A stretch of DNA of 64,000 nt. Origin: Aldehydirespirator sp965220485 (GTDB lineage Bacteria > Actinomycetota > Acidimicrobiia > Acidimicrobiales > Aldehydirespiratoraceae). Positions 53,182-61,849 of this stretch are shown in pieces. A program made the position numbers and the translations under genes. The notes below the pieces were generated by a model. It saw only the letters and a list, made by a program, of their open reading frames with translations, did not search any database and had not been told where the DNA came from. Each line of letters opens with the position of its first letter. The first letter of the stretch is position 1. Location: NCBI GenBank assembly GCA_965220485.1, contig OZ244832.1, positions 1,550,001 through 1,614,000 on the forward strand, written 5' to 3'.

Positions 53182-54186
53182 ATGGCCCGACGCGCCCTGA
53201 TCACCGGCATCACCGGCCAGGACGGCTCGTACCTGGCCGAACTGCTCCTCGCGAAGGGCTACGAAGTGATCGGCATGGTGCGCCGCTCCAGTATCCTCAA
53301 CTACGAGCGCATCGCGCCCATCCAGGACCGTATTCGCATTGTGACCGGCGACCTGCTCGACCAGGTCTCGATGATCGAGGTCCTTCGGACCTACCGGCCG
53401 GACGAGGTGTACAACCTTGCGGCGCAGTCCTTCGTGCAGACCTCCTTCAGCCAGCCGGTGCTCACCGGCGAGACCACGGCGTTGGGGGTGACGCGGATCC
53501 TCGACGCCATCCGGCTCGTCGACGGCGACATCCGCTTCTACCAGGCCAGCTCGTCGGAGATGTTCGGGAAGGTGCGGGAGGTTCCCCAGAACGAGGAGAC
53601 GCCGTTCCACCCCCGCAGCCCCTACGGAGTAGCCAAGGTCTACGGGCACTGGATCACGGTCAACTACCGGGAGTCGTACGGGCTGCACGCCACCTCGGGG
53701 ATCCTGTTCAATCACGAGAGCCCACGCCGGGGCATGGAGTTCGTGACCCGCAAGATCACCCACGGCGCGGCCAGCATCAAGCTCGGCCTCGCAGACGAGC
53801 TCCGCCTCGGCAGCCTCGACTCGCAAAGGGACTGGGGCTACGCGGCGGACTACGTCGAAGCAATGTGGCGCATGCTGCAACAGGACGAACCCGACGACTA
53901 CGTAATCTGCACGGGCAAGACCCATCCAGTGAGCACCTTGTGCGAGCTGGCCTTCGAACATGTGGGGCTGGACTATCGCGACCATGTCGTGGTGGACGAG
54001 CGGTTCATGCGCCCCTCGGAGGTCGACCTGCTCGTAGGCGACTCCTCCAAGGCCACCTCAGCGTTCGGATGGCACCCGAAGACGTCGTTCGTTGATCTTG
54101 TCCAGTTGATGGTCGATGCCGACCTGGCGCTGCTTCAGAGCCGCCCGCGAGCTGCCGGCGGAGCCATGGGCGACCCGAGCCGGTGA
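53182..54186 (+). CDS. gmd: GDP-mannose 4,6-dehydratase
   Basis: 334 residues from ATG 53182. It begins RALITGITGQDGSYLAELLL, the NADP motif, then EVYNLAAQSFVQTSFSQPVLT, YQASSSEMFG, PYGVAKVYGHW (catalytic Y and K), GILFNHESPRRGMEFVTRKI, all diagnostic of Gmd. It converts GDP-mannose to GDP-4-keto-6-deoxymannose, the substrate of the RMD-like enzyme upstream. GDP-mannose comes from manA, manB and the nucleotidyltransferase in this window. Its stop overlaps the GTG of cofD (GTGA), so a sugar gene and an F420 gene are coupled, an odd mix. The in-frame upstream extension is repeat DNA and not real. Confidence 0.95.
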   Translation: MARRALITGITGQDGSYLAELLLAKGYEVIGMVRRSSILNYERIAPIQDRIRIVTGDLLDQVSMIEVLRTYRPDEVYNLAAQSFVQTSFSQPVLTGETTALGVTRILDAIRLVDGDIRFYQASSSEMFGKVREVPQNEETPFHPRSPYGVAKVYGHWITVNYRESYGLHATSGILFNHESPRRGMEFVTRKITHGAASIKLGLADELRLGSLDSQRDWGYAADYVEAMWRMLQQDEPDDYVICTGKTHPVSTLCELAFEHVGLDYRDHVVVDERFMRPSEVDLLVGDSSKATSAFGWHPKTSFVDLVQLMVDADLALLQSRPRAAGGAMGDPSR

Positions 54187-55112
54187 TCACCGTCCTCGCC
54201 GGAGGCGTGGGAGCGGCCCGCTACCTGGCCGGACAGTTGCTGGTGACGCCGGCCACCGACGTGACTGCGGTAGTGAACGTCGCCGACGACATCGAGCTGC
54301 ACGGCCTGCACATCAGCCCCGACATCGACACCGTCATCTACACGCTGTCGGGGACCATCGACCCCAAACGGGGCTGGGGCCTCGCCGACGAGACGTGGAA
54401 CGCGCTGGGCGAGCTGCGGGCGCTGGGGCTCGACGCCTGGTTCAACCTCGGGGACCGTGACATCGGAACCCACCTGTTCCGCACCACCCTGCTGCACGAG
54501 GGGTTGAGCCTCGGCGAGGTGACCGCCCGTGTTGCCGCGGCCCGCGGCCTGCGCTGCCGGGTGCTGCCGGCCAGCGACCAGAGGATCGAGACCCGGGTGA
54601 CGCTGGCCTCCGGGGGCGAGATCGGCTTCCAGGAGTACTTCGTGCGCCTCCGCCACGACGTAGCCATAGCCTCGGTGCGCTTTGCCGGCGTGGAGGAGGC
54701 TCGCTTGGCCCCAGGGGTGCTGGATGCCGTCGCCGACGCGGACGCGGTGGTGATCGCGCCGTCCAACCCGGTGGTGTCGATAGGCCCGATACTGGCCATT
54801 CCCGGTATGGCTGAGGCCCTCGCGGCCCGGCGGGAGCGCAACGTGGCCGTGTCGCCAATAGTCGCGGGTGCGGCCCTCAAGGGTCCCGCCGACCGGATGC
54901 TTCGAGAGCTGGGCGAGGAGTCGAGCGTGGTCGGGGTGGCCCGGCGCTACCGGGAAGTGGTCGGAACCCTGGTGATCGACGAGACCGACGCCGATCTGGC
55001 CTCCGCAGTGGCCGCGACCGGCGTGCGGGCCGTAGTCGCCCCGACGGTCATGTCATCACCGGAGGTGGCCGCCGAACTGGCCCGGCGCACGGTGGGAGCG
55101 GTGCAGCCGTGA
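54183..55112 (+). CDS. cofD: 2-phospho-L-lactate transferase (F420 biosynthesis)
   Basis: 309 residues. ITVLAGGVGAARYLAGQL, VNVADDIELHGLHISPDIDTVIYTLSG, GLDAWFNLGDRDIGTHLFRTTLL, IVIAPSNPVVSIGPIL-like strand and SPIVAGAALKGPADRML are CofD/FbiA signatures. It transfers the phospholactyl (or phosphoenolpyruvyl) group to FO, giving F420-0 precursors. GTG 54183 overlaps the gmd stop. Its TGA overlaps a GTG that opens the chain of 38-bp repeats before cofE. In mycobacteria the gene pair is fbiA-fbiB. Confidence 0.95.
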   Translation: MITVLAGGVGAARYLAGQLLVTPATDVTAVVNVADDIELHGLHISPDIDTVIYTLSGTIDPKRGWGLADETWNALGELRALGLDAWFNLGDRDIGTHLFRTTLLHEGLSLGEVTARVAAARGLRCRVLPASDQRIETRVTLASGGEIGFQEYFVRLRHDVAIASVRFAGVEEARLAPGVLDAVADADAVVIAPSNPVVSIGPILAIPGMAEALAARRERNVAVSPIVAGAALKGPADRMLRELGEESSVVGVARRYREVVGTLVIDETDADLASAVAATGVRAVVAPTVMSSPEVAAELARRTVGAVQP

Positions 55113-55302
55113 GCCCGAGGCCACACTTCGAGCCCGCGGAGTCGCCGTGAGCCCGGGATCTCGCTTCGAGCCGGCGGTGTCGCCGTGAGCCCGAGGCCAC
55201 ACTTCGAGCCCGCGGAGTCGCCGTGAGCACGGGATCTCGCTTCGAGCCGGCGGTGTCGCCGTGAGCCCGAGGCCACACTTCGAGCCCGCGGAGTCGCCGT
55301 GA
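55109..55302 (+). repeat. Five 38-bp units forming a chain of GTGA-linked mini-ORFs
   Basis: Units start at 55109, 55147, 55185, 55223 and 55261 in an A-B-A-B-A order. Each starts GTGAGC and encodes 13 residues ending in Ser-Pro before TGA (A: VSPRPHFEPAESP; B: VSPGSRFEPAVSP). The TGA always overlaps the next GTG. The first GTG overlaps the cofD stop and the last mini-ORF stop overlaps the cofE GTG at 55299. Confidence 0.9.
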
Positions 55303-56003
55303 GCCTGGAGATTCTCCCCGTGTCGGGGATCGGCGAGGTGGGTCCCGGAGACGACCTGGCCGCGCTCATCGTCGCCGCCACCGGACCCGACCCGCTGCGC
55401 GACCGCGACTGCGTGGTGGTCACCCAGAAGGTGGTGTCCAAGGCCGAGGGACGGCTCGCCGCTGTCGACCCCGCCGACCCGACGAGCCACAAGCCGCTGG
55501 TGGAAGCCGAGTCGGTGCGGGTGCTGCGCCGGCGGGGCGACCTGGTGATCTCGGAGACGCAGCACGGCTTCGTGTGTGCCAACGCCGGCGTCGACCTCAG
55601 CAACGTTGAGGAGGGTTTCGCCGCCCTGCTGCCGGTCGACCCCGACCGCTCGGCCCGCCGGATCCGCGACCGGATCCGAACCATCGGTGGCGCCGAGGTG
55701 GCCGTGGTGATCTCCGACACCTTCGGCCGACCCTGGCGCCGGGGCGTGACCGATACCGCCATCGGGTGCGCGGGAATCGGTGCGGTGGTGGACCTGCGGG
55801 GCAGCACCGACGCGCTGGGCCGCGAGCTGAAGGTGACCGAGGTGGCGGTGGCCGACGAGATCGCCGCGGCTGCCGATCTGGTCATGGGCAAAGCCAAGGG
55901 CGTGCCCGTGGCCATCGTCAGGGGCCTGGAGGAAGCCTGGTTCCGCACTGGATCGGTAGCCGACGAGATAGTCCGCTCCCCCGCCGACGACCTCTTTCGC
56001 TAG
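55299..56003 (+). CDS. cofE: Coenzyme F420-0:L-glutamate ligase
   Basis: 234 residues. It reads EILPVSGIGEVGPGDDLAAL, VVTQKVVSKAEGRLAAV, ISETQHGFVCANAGVDLSNV, ISDTFGRPWRRGVTDTAIGCAGI and VMGKAKGVPVAIVRGL, the CofE core that adds glutamates to F420-0 with GTP. In mycobacteria FbiB adds a C-terminal nitroreductase domain; here the protein stops after the CofE part, so that domain is separate or absent. GTG 55299 is reached through the chain of GTGA-overlapped mini-ORFs from cofD. The F420-dependent oxidoreductase near 25 kb is a probable user of the cofactor. Confidence 0.93.
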   Translation: MSLEILPVSGIGEVGPGDDLAALIVAATGPDPLRDRDCVVVTQKVVSKAEGRLAAVDPADPTSHKPLVEAESVRVLRRRGDLVISETQHGFVCANAGVDLSNVEEGFAALLPVDPDRSARRIRDRIRTIGGAEVAVVISDTFGRPWRRGVTDTAIGCAGIGAVVDLRGSTDALGRELKVTEVAVADEIAAAADLVMGKAKGVPVAIVRGLEEAWFRTGSVADEIVRSPADDLFR

Positions 56004-56117
56004 AGGCGCCTGGAGCTTCTTCGATGCCCTCACGGACCGCTCTCGACGTGCTGGTCTTGCTCACCGACAAGAACCGGCTCGTTCGCTGCACTCACGGACC
56101 GCTCGCTCCATAGCCTC

Positions 56118-57302
56118 TTACGGTGCTCGCGAACTCCTGGTGAGATGTCGCCCGTCCGCTCGGTTTCCTAACGCCAGATCGTTCCCTTCGAGCAGCGTCA
56201 CACCCTGTGAGATGTCGCCTGTCCGCTCGGTTTCCTGGCGGGAAGTTTGGAGACTTGCTCGGGCGTGTCGCAGAGCATCTCGGGCCGCGGCTGGGCCTGC
56301 TCGCACAGGTGGACCGGGGCCGCCCGATTGATCCCGCTGGGCGGACGGTCGCTTGGCGGTCGGCTGTGACGGCGGATCAGGAGCTATCTCTGCTTCGAGT
56401 TCGAACAGCGGCGCCGGCATCGGTGGGTCGGGGGTGAGGGGCATGCCGGAACCGAACATCCGCGGGGAGTCAGAGGCGTGGGCGGGTCCGTAGGCCACCG
56501 TCTCGGGGGGATGGAGGGTGCGTCTGCCGGGCGGGCCGTGGATCTGCCAGCCGAAGTGGTGGATCTTGTTGTGGCAACCCCAGCAGGCCAGCACCATATT
56601 GTCGAGACTGGTGGCCCCGCCCTCGGACACGGGCCTCACGTGATGCGCATCGCAGATGTCGGGATGGGCGCCGCAGGCGAAGCAGCCCCCGTCGCGGGCA
56701 ACCAGCAGTTGGCGCTGGGCTTCGGTGGCGCGGCGCACAGAATGGGCCCGCCATATCGGTCTGCCCCTCCGGTTATAGACGATGCCGGTGAACTTGGCGT
56801 TGCAAGCCAACTCCTCGAGCACCGACTGCGGCAGCCGCACACCGTCGGGCAGTTCCGCGATGAGCTTGCCGGTGGCCTCGTCGACATGGGCGACCACGCA
56901 GATGTCCGCGTAAGGCTCGCCGCGGTTCGCGCCGGAGGTAGCGGTTAGCTGATCGAGAGCGTCGGCCATGCACTGATCGAAGCTGCGACGCTCGCCGGAA
57001 TCCCCGGAGCCCTTCTTGTCGGCGTCGTTCATGCGGCCGGCCTCGGCTCGCAGACGGTTGACGATGCGCCGACCGGTCACGGTGTCGAACTGTCCGCGCA
57101 GATGCACCATGCCGTCATCGCCGTCCCAGACACGTACGCAGCGCCGGGCCCGCTGGCGGGCATGCTCGGACGCTCCGCCGTCGCCCTCGCGATCCACGGT
57201 CCAGCGGCGAGTCTCCTTCGTGAACTGCTCGGGCCGCATCGACTCAGCCTTGGCCAACACATGCCCACAGTATTCCATAGAGGTGTGACAATTGTCAAGC
57301 AT
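56118..57302 (-). CDS. DUF222/HNH endonuclease-like protein, N-terminally shortened
   Basis: 394 residues. The middle of a DUF222 domain opens the frame (MEYCGHVLAKAESMRPEQF, then R-A-R-R-C-V-R-V-W-D-G-D-D-G-M-V-H-L) and the nuclease is C-x-A-C-G (GGCFACGAHPDICDAHHVRP) followed by SLDNMVLACWGCHNKIHH, the full HNH site. DUF222/HNH (13E12-type) proteins are usually 80-120 residues longer at the N-terminus, so the 5' end was lost, and no start earlier than 57302 exists; Met at 57275 is an alternative. They are multi-copy in actinobacteria and often sit in mobile DNA. The tail ends in two ~28-bp direct repeats (56140 and 56207). Confidence 0.75.
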   Translation of the reverse strand: MLDNCHTSMEYCGHVLAKAESMRPEQFTKETRRWTVDREGDGGASEHARQRARRCVRVWDGDDGMVHLRGQFDTVTGRRIVNRLRAEAGRMNDADKKGSGDSGERRSFDQCMADALDQLTATSGANRGEPYADICVVAHVDEATGKLIAELPDGVRLPQSVLEELACNAKFTGIVYNRRGRPIWRAHSVRRATEAQRQLLVARDGGCFACGAHPDICDAHHVRPVSEGGATSLDNMVLACWGCHNKIHHFGWQIHGPPGRRTLHPPETVAYGPAHASDSPRMFGSGMPLTPDPPMPAPLFELEAEIAPDPPSQPTAKRPSAQRDQSGGPGPPVRAGPAAARDALRHARASLQTSRQETERTGDISQGVTLLEGNDLALGNRADGRHLTRSSRAP

Positions 57303-57328
57303 TTATAAGCTATTTCGGTAGCTTATAA
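57286..57328. promoter_or_regulatory. Two AT-rich palindromes at the 5' end of the HNH gene
   Basis: TGACAATTGTCA (57286-57297) and TTATAAGCTA..TAGCTTATAA (57303-57328, loop TTTCGG) are both perfect. On the minus strand TTGACA overlaps the first. They may be operator sites or a scar of the event that removed the 5' part of the HNH gene. Confidence 0.5.
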
Positions 57329-57423
57329 GATGAGGCTACTCGGACATCGGCTCCGTCACCACATGCTCAAGGCGTTCTGACACTCCCCGCGATGTAGGAG
57401 TGCGGGACCATACCGCAACGCTC

Positions 57424-57690
57424 ATGGCGAGCCCATCGATCATCAGCAGCCGGCCGGTTGAGGAGCTTTTCAACGGCGGACGAGACAACGCCGACATGAC
57501 CGTCCGCACGCTGGAGCCGTGGCCCACCGAGTCCGCCTTGCTCGCATGGAAGGCCACCTACACCATCAACGGCGGAGCAGCCGAACACACCGCAGCCTTC
57601 ACGTCCCACCAGATGCTCACTCGCTCGCGCCGAAGGGCAAGACGGCTACGAGGGCGGCCACCTCGGGCGCGCGCTCGGGCGGCAGGCTGA
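57424..57690 (+). CDS. Uncertain small ORF
   Basis: 89 residues from ATG 57424. The first part (SPSIISSRPVEELFNGGRDN, MTVRTLEPWPTESALLAWKA) has balanced composition and could be the end of a real protein, while the last third is Arg-rich shadow of galE. No ribosome site or family is seen. It lies in a 392-base gap between the HNH gene and galE that holds no other candidate, so the gap may instead be non-coding remnant. Confidence 0.25.
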   Translation: MASPSIISSRPVEELFNGGRDNADMTVRTLEPWPTESALLAWKATYTINGGAAEHTAAFTSHQMLTRSRRRARRLRGRPPRARARAAG

Positions 57691-57694
57691 TTGC

Positions 57695-58705
57695 CTAGCG
57701 GCTGTAGCCCTCGAGATGTGAACGGGCGAAGTTCCAGTGGTCCGCCAGCATCTGGTCCAGGCTGCGGCGGGCCTGCCAGCCGAGCTCGTGGCGGGCTCGG
57801 GTGCAGTCGGCCCAGGAGGCCTCGAGGTCGCCGGGGCGGCGCTCGGCCATCTCGTAGGGAATGGGCGAGCCGACCACGGCGGAGGCCGCGGCCACGACCT
57901 GCAGCACAGTGGTTCCCGAGCCGGTTCCCAGGTTGTAGACCCGGCTGCGGGCCGGGGCGATGTCGGCATCGAGGGCAGCCGCATGGCCCTCGGCCAGATC
58001 CATCACATGCACGTAGTCGCGCAACGTGGTGCCGTCGGCCGTGGCGTAGTCGCCTCCGAACACCCTGAGCCGGTCGAGCCGGCCCAGCGCGACCTGCATG
58101 ATCCTCGGCACGAGGTTCTCCGGCTCCCCGACCGGGTCCTCCCCTATCAGGCCCGACGGGTGCGCTCCGACCGGGTTGAAGTAGCGCAGCATGACCGTCG
58201 TCAGCTCCGACGCCGCCGCGGCGTCGGCCAGGATGCGCTCGCACATCAGCTTGGTCGCGCCGTAGGGGCTCTCCGGAACGGTGGGCGCATCCTCAGCGAC
58301 CGGCAGCGACGGCGGCGTGCCGTAGACGGTGGCGGACGAGCTGAACACCAGCCGTCCGACACCGCGCTCGATGGCCGCGGCAGCCAGCGTGATCGTGGAG
58401 GACAGGTTGCTCCGGTAGTAGCCGAGCGGATCCTCGACGGACTCAGCCACGCTCTTGCGGGCCGCGAAGTGCACGACCGAGTCGACCCGATGGCCTCGGA
58501 AGGCATCGTCCAGCACGCCGGGGTCGGCCATGTCGCCCTCGATGACAGGCAGTCCCGGGCCGGTGAGGCTGCGGAGGGCGTCAACTGCTCGGCGCGAGGC
58601 GTTGGAGAAGTCGTCAAGGATCACCACGTCGCGGCCTGCACCGTGCAGCGCGACGGCGGTGTGACTGCCGACGTATCCGGCGCCTCCGGTGACCAGCGTC
58701 GCCAT
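57695..58705 (-). CDS. galE: UDP-glucose 4-epimerase
   Basis: 336 residues. It starts MATLVTGGAGYVGSHTAVAL, with DFSNAS, VVHFAARKSVAESVEDPLGYY, VFSSSATVYG, YGATKLMCE (catalytic Tyr and Lys) and NVGTGSG-like VYNLGTGSGTTVLQV, the usual GalE order. It interconverts UDP-glucose and UDP-galactose with bound NAD, feeding cell-wall galactan. Its ATG overlaps the stop of the upstream nucleotidyltransferase by one base (TGATG). ugd, the next sugar-nucleotide enzyme, is 2 kb away. Confidence 0.93.
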   Translation of the reverse strand: MATLVTGGAGYVGSHTAVALHGAGRDVVILDDFSNASRRAVDALRSLTGPGLPVIEGDMADPGVLDDAFRGHRVDSVVHFAARKSVAESVEDPLGYYRSNLSSTITLAAAAIERGVGRLVFSSSATVYGTPPSLPVAEDAPTVPESPYGATKLMCERILADAAAASELTTVMLRYFNPVGAHPSGLIGEDPVGEPENLVPRIMQVALGRLDRLRVFGGDYATADGTTLRDYVHVMDLAEGHAAALDADIAPARSRVYNLGTGSGTTVLQVVAAASAVVGSPIPYEMAERRPGDLEASWADCTRARHELGWQARRSLDQMLADHWNFARSHLEGYSR

Positions 58706-59721
58706 CAGGTCGCCTCGGGCGCCGCCCTGGCATCCGACAGGGCCGCTCCGGGTGGGACCTCGAAGCCCTCGCCCACCAGAGTCCCGTGCGTCACCTGTGC
58801 ACCCCGCCCCACAGTCGCGCCGGATCCCACGACCGAGTCGAGCACCGTGGCGCCCTCGGAGATCACCGCGCTCGAATGGACGGCGGAGCCCCGCACCACC
58901 GAGCCTGCCCCGACGACTGCTCCGGCCATGACCACGCTGCGCTCGACGGTGGCTTCAGGATGGACCGAAGCATCCGGCGACACCCCGGTGGCCGGCGGTC
59001 CGCGCCGGCCGTCGAGCAGGTCGAGCTGGGCCTGCAGGTAAGTCTGGGGAGTACCGGCGTCGACCCAGTAGGTATTGAGGCGCAGAGACCACAGGTTCCC
59101 GGCTCGGACCATGGCGGGAAAGACCTCTCGCTCCACCGAGACCCGCCGCCCTTCAGCGATGTACCCGATGACCGAGGGCTCCATCAGATAGGTTCCCGCG
59201 TTGATCCAACGGCTCGGCGGTGGTTGCTGTTGCGGCTTCTCCAGGAACGCGCTCACACGGCCGTGGAGGTCGGCAACCACGACTCCATAGCGGGACGGGT
59301 CCTCCACCTCCATCAAGTGGATGGTGGCCTCGGCTCCAGCCGAGCGGTGGAGGCGCAGCATCTCACCCACGTCGAGATCGGTGATCACATCGCCGTTGGC
59401 CACTAGGAACGTGCCGCCGGAGGCGTCCATGCCCGACTCGGTGTACGCGAAGCGGATCGCTCCGGCGGTGTCGAGCGGCTCGGGCTCCACGACGCAGCAC
59501 AGCTCGACCCCCGCGCAGCGGCCGTCCGGGTAGAAGGCTCGGAAGGCGTCGTGGTGATGGCCGAGCGCCAGCACCACCCTGTCTACTCCATGGCGTTTCA
59601 GGCCGGACACGACGTGCTCGATCATGGGCCGGTGCAGCACCGGGAGCATCTGCTTGGGAGTGGTGAGCGTCAGTGGACGCAGGCGGGTCCCGAAGCCTCC
59701 GACGAGCAGGATCGCCTGCAC
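58705..59721 (-). CDS. Sugar-phosphate nucleotidyltransferase (mannose-1-phosphate guanylyltransferase type)
   Basis: 338 residues from GTG 59721. The N-terminal signature MQAILLVGGFGTRLRPLTLTTPK binds nucleotide, with VVLALGHHHDAF, FLVANGDVITDLD (metal Asp) and INAGTYLMEPSVIGYI. From residue ~255 a left-handed beta-helix (ERSVVMAGAVVGAGSVVRGSA, VISEGATVLDSVV) gives the hexapeptide tail of GlmU/GMPP-like enzymes. With manA and manB present, GDP-mannose synthesis is the likeliest role, as for Rv3264c. UDP- or dTDP-glucose forms cannot be excluded. It is co-translated with galE. Confidence 0.85.
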   Translation of the reverse strand: MQAILLVGGFGTRLRPLTLTTPKQMLPVLHRPMIEHVVSGLKRHGVDRVVLALGHHHDAFRAFYPDGRCAGVELCCVVEPEPLDTAGAIRFAYTESGMDASGGTFLVANGDVITDLDVGEMLRLHRSAGAEATIHLMEVEDPSRYGVVVADLHGRVSAFLEKPQQQPPPSRWINAGTYLMEPSVIGYIAEGRRVSVEREVFPAMVRAGNLWSLRLNTYWVDAGTPQTYLQAQLDLLDGRRGPPATGVSPDASVHPEATVERSVVMAGAVVGAGSVVRGSAVHSSAVISEGATVLDSVVGSGATVGRGAQVTHGTLVGEGFEVPPGAALSDARAAPEAT

Positions 59722-59735
59722 CCCGGCGCCCCGCT

Positions 59736-60452
59736 CTATTCCTCGGGCGGAGCGTCCGTCGGGTCGAGGTCGGTTTGCGGCCCGGTGGAGAGCAGGTTCC
59801 CCGCCGAGGCCCCGAAGGCGATCTGCAGACGATCATCGGACGGCGGCGGGATCTCAGCGCCGACCGGCACGCGGGCGAACGTGAACGCCTCCAGATCTCC
59901 CAACAGGCGGATGTCACCGAAGTCGTCGGCGTACTCCTCGGCCACCTCGTAGCCCGTGGCGTCCTCGGGGTCGATCTGGGTGAAGCGCACGGCCCGGATC
60001 ACCGTCGGTTCACCGTTGCAGTCCGAGCCCGCCTCCAGCACCCCGATTCCGGGGCCGCTGATCTCGTCGTCGGTGATCCTCACGCCCATCGCCGCGAAGA
60101 ACACGTCGAGATCGGCCCGATCACCCGAAGCGGAGCTGTTCCACGGATGGATGTGGACCACACCGTCCTGATGGGAGTGGATGCCGTCAGGATCGGCGGC
60201 GCTGGTGAAGGCGGGCAGGAACCGGTCGCAGTCGTAGACGCCGTAGGCCGAGTGCCAGTGGTCGTTGCCCACCCTCGGCGCCTCCGCGGGCGTCCGCGAG
60301 GACCGGGCGAAGACCACTAGGGCCACGCCGAGGATCACCACCGCCACCAACGCCAGAGGAAAGCCAAGCTCCCGGCGCTCGCGGGCACCCTTGGACGCGG
60401 CGGCTGCCCTAGCGGCGCGCTGAACCTTCTTCGACGAACTCGGCTGGGCCAC
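59736..60452 (-). CDS. Anchored protein with histidine-rich metal-site-like motifs
   Basis: 238 residues from GTG 60452. A basic N-terminus (KKVQRAARAAAASKGARERR) is followed by helix ~32-52 (FPLALVAVVILGVALVVFA). The extracellular part has NDHWHSAYGVYDCDRFLPAF and GIHSHQDGVVHIHPW, seven histidines in two patches, as in a metal-binding domain of unknown function. It sits between ugd and the nucleotidyltransferase, so a role in envelope-polymer export or trafficking is possible. I do not recognise a named family with confidence. Confidence 0.7.
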   Translation of the reverse strand: MAQPSSSKKVQRAARAAAASKGARERRELGFPLALVAVVILGVALVVFARSSRTPAEAPRVGNDHWHSAYGVYDCDRFLPAFTSAADPDGIHSHQDGVVHIHPWNSSASGDRADLDVFFAAMGVRITDDEISGPGIGVLEAGSDCNGEPTVIRAVRFTQIDPEDATGYEVAEEYADDFGDIRLLGDLEAFTFARVPVGAEIPPPSDDRLQIAFGASAGNLLSTGPQTDLDPTDAPPEE

Positions 60453-60528
60453 GGGCCGACACGCTATCGGCTCGCACTCACAGGCCGCGCGGGTAGATCA
60501 CCACCTTCGCGGTGAAACGTCTTATCCC

Positions 60529-61836
60529 TCACACGCCGACACCGCTGTAGGTAAAGCCACGGCGCTCCAGATCGTCGCGGTCCAGGAGGTTGCGAGCGTC
60601 GATTACGTGGAGTTGGGCCATGACCCGCGCCACCCGGCCGAAGTCCAGTCGCCGGAACTCGTCCCACTCCGTGGCCACCACGAGCGCGGCGGCGCCGCCG
60701 CAAGCCTCGTACACGTCGTCGGCCACGACGATACCGATCTCTTCGGTCACCGCATTGGCGCAGATCGCCGGGTCGTAGGCCTGCACCACCGCACCGGCAC
60801 GAGCCAGGCGCCGGGCGATCTCGAGGGACGGAGAGTCGCGCAGGTCGTCGGTGCCGGCCTTGAAGGCCAACCCGAGCAGCGCGATGCGAACGCCCGACAA
60901 CACCACCTGCCGCGCGACCTTGTCAACGATCCTGTCGAACTGCGCGTCATTGGCCTCCACCACGCTGCGCAGCAGCGGGAAGTCGTAGCCGGCCTCGGAG
61001 GCCGCCACGATCACAGCACGGGTGTCCTTGGGAAGGCACGAGCCGCCCCAACCGGGTCCGGGCCTCAGATAATCGCGGCCGATGCGCCGGTCGTAGCCCA
61101 TGCCCGCCAGCACGTCGACGACGTCGGCGCCCACCGCCTCGCACAGCGCAGCTACCGCATTGGCAAATGACAGCTTCGTGGCCAAGAAGGCGTTGGCCGC
61201 GTACTTGACGGTCTCCGCAGAGGCCAGATCGGTCATCAGCACGGGAGCGTCGATGCCCGCGTAAAGCCCGGCCACCCGCTCAGCCACGGTGTCGACGGCA
61301 CCGACCACTATCCGATCGGGGTTGAGGAAGTCATGGACGGCCGAGCCCTGCCTCAGGAACTCAGGATTGGAGGCCACCGCGACGTCGTCGCGGCCCAGTG
61401 CCCGGTCCAGCTTCTGTGCCGTGCCCGCAGGGGCCGTGGACTTGTTGACCACCACCGCCCCCGGCCGCAGGCTTGGGCCTATCTCGGAGGCCGCCGCCTC
61501 CAGGTAGCTGAGATCGGTGCTGCCGTCGGAGCTCGATGGTGTGGGCACGCACAAGAAGACGAAGTCGGCGCGGGCTGCAGCCGCCGCCGAGCCGCAGACA
61601 AAGGAGAGCAGGGCCGAGTCGAGTCCGGCTTGCACCAACTCGGTCAGTCCGGGTTCGCGGATCGGGATCTCGCCGCGCTGCAGTCCGGTGATCCTGGGCT
61701 CGTCGATATCGGTGCAAATCACCCGGTGGCCCAGCCGAGCCAGACACGCCGCGGTGGTCAGACCGACGTATCCGGCCCCGACAACAGCTACGACCGCGGG
61801 CGCGGCAGGCCGCTTGGCAGGGTCCGCTGGCATCAT
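60529..61836 (-). CDS. ugd: UDP-glucose 6-dehydrogenase
   Basis: 435 residues. VVAVVGAGYVGLTTAACLARLGHRV is the NAD motif, with FLCVPTPSSSDGSTDLSYLEAAA, KSTAPAGTAQKL, NPEFLRQGSAVHDFLNPDRIVVG, KYAANAFLATKLSFANAVAALC and the catalytic Cys in GPGWGGSCLPKDT. It makes UDP-glucuronate for envelope polymers. Length fits. It lies next to the LCP gene (14-base gap), which attaches such polymers to the wall, and to galE. Confidence 0.95.
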   Translation of the reverse strand: MMPADPAKRPAAPAVVAVVGAGYVGLTTAACLARLGHRVICTDIDEPRITGLQRGEIPIREPGLTELVQAGLDSALLSFVCGSAAAAARADFVFLCVPTPSSSDGSTDLSYLEAAASEIGPSLRPGAVVVNKSTAPAGTAQKLDRALGRDDVAVASNPEFLRQGSAVHDFLNPDRIVVGAVDTVAERVAGLYAGIDAPVLMTDLASAETVKYAANAFLATKLSFANAVAALCEAVGADVVDVLAGMGYDRRIGRDYLRPGPGWGGSCLPKDTRAVIVAASEAGYDFPLLRSVVEANDAQFDRIVDKVARQVVLSGVRIALLGLAFKAGTDDLRDSPSLEIARRLARAGAVVQAYDPAICANAVTEEIGIVVADDVYEACGGAAALVVATEWDEFRRLDFGRVARVMAQLHVIDARNLLDRDDLERRGFTYSGVGV

Positions 61837-61849
61837 CGGCTCGTCCCTT

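Noticed and set aside
51339..53985. Long open frames on both strands across the 36-bp array
   Set aside because: The unit lacks stops in all six frames, so long frames are automatic; only the one continuing the RMD-like enzyme and the true gmd start are supported.
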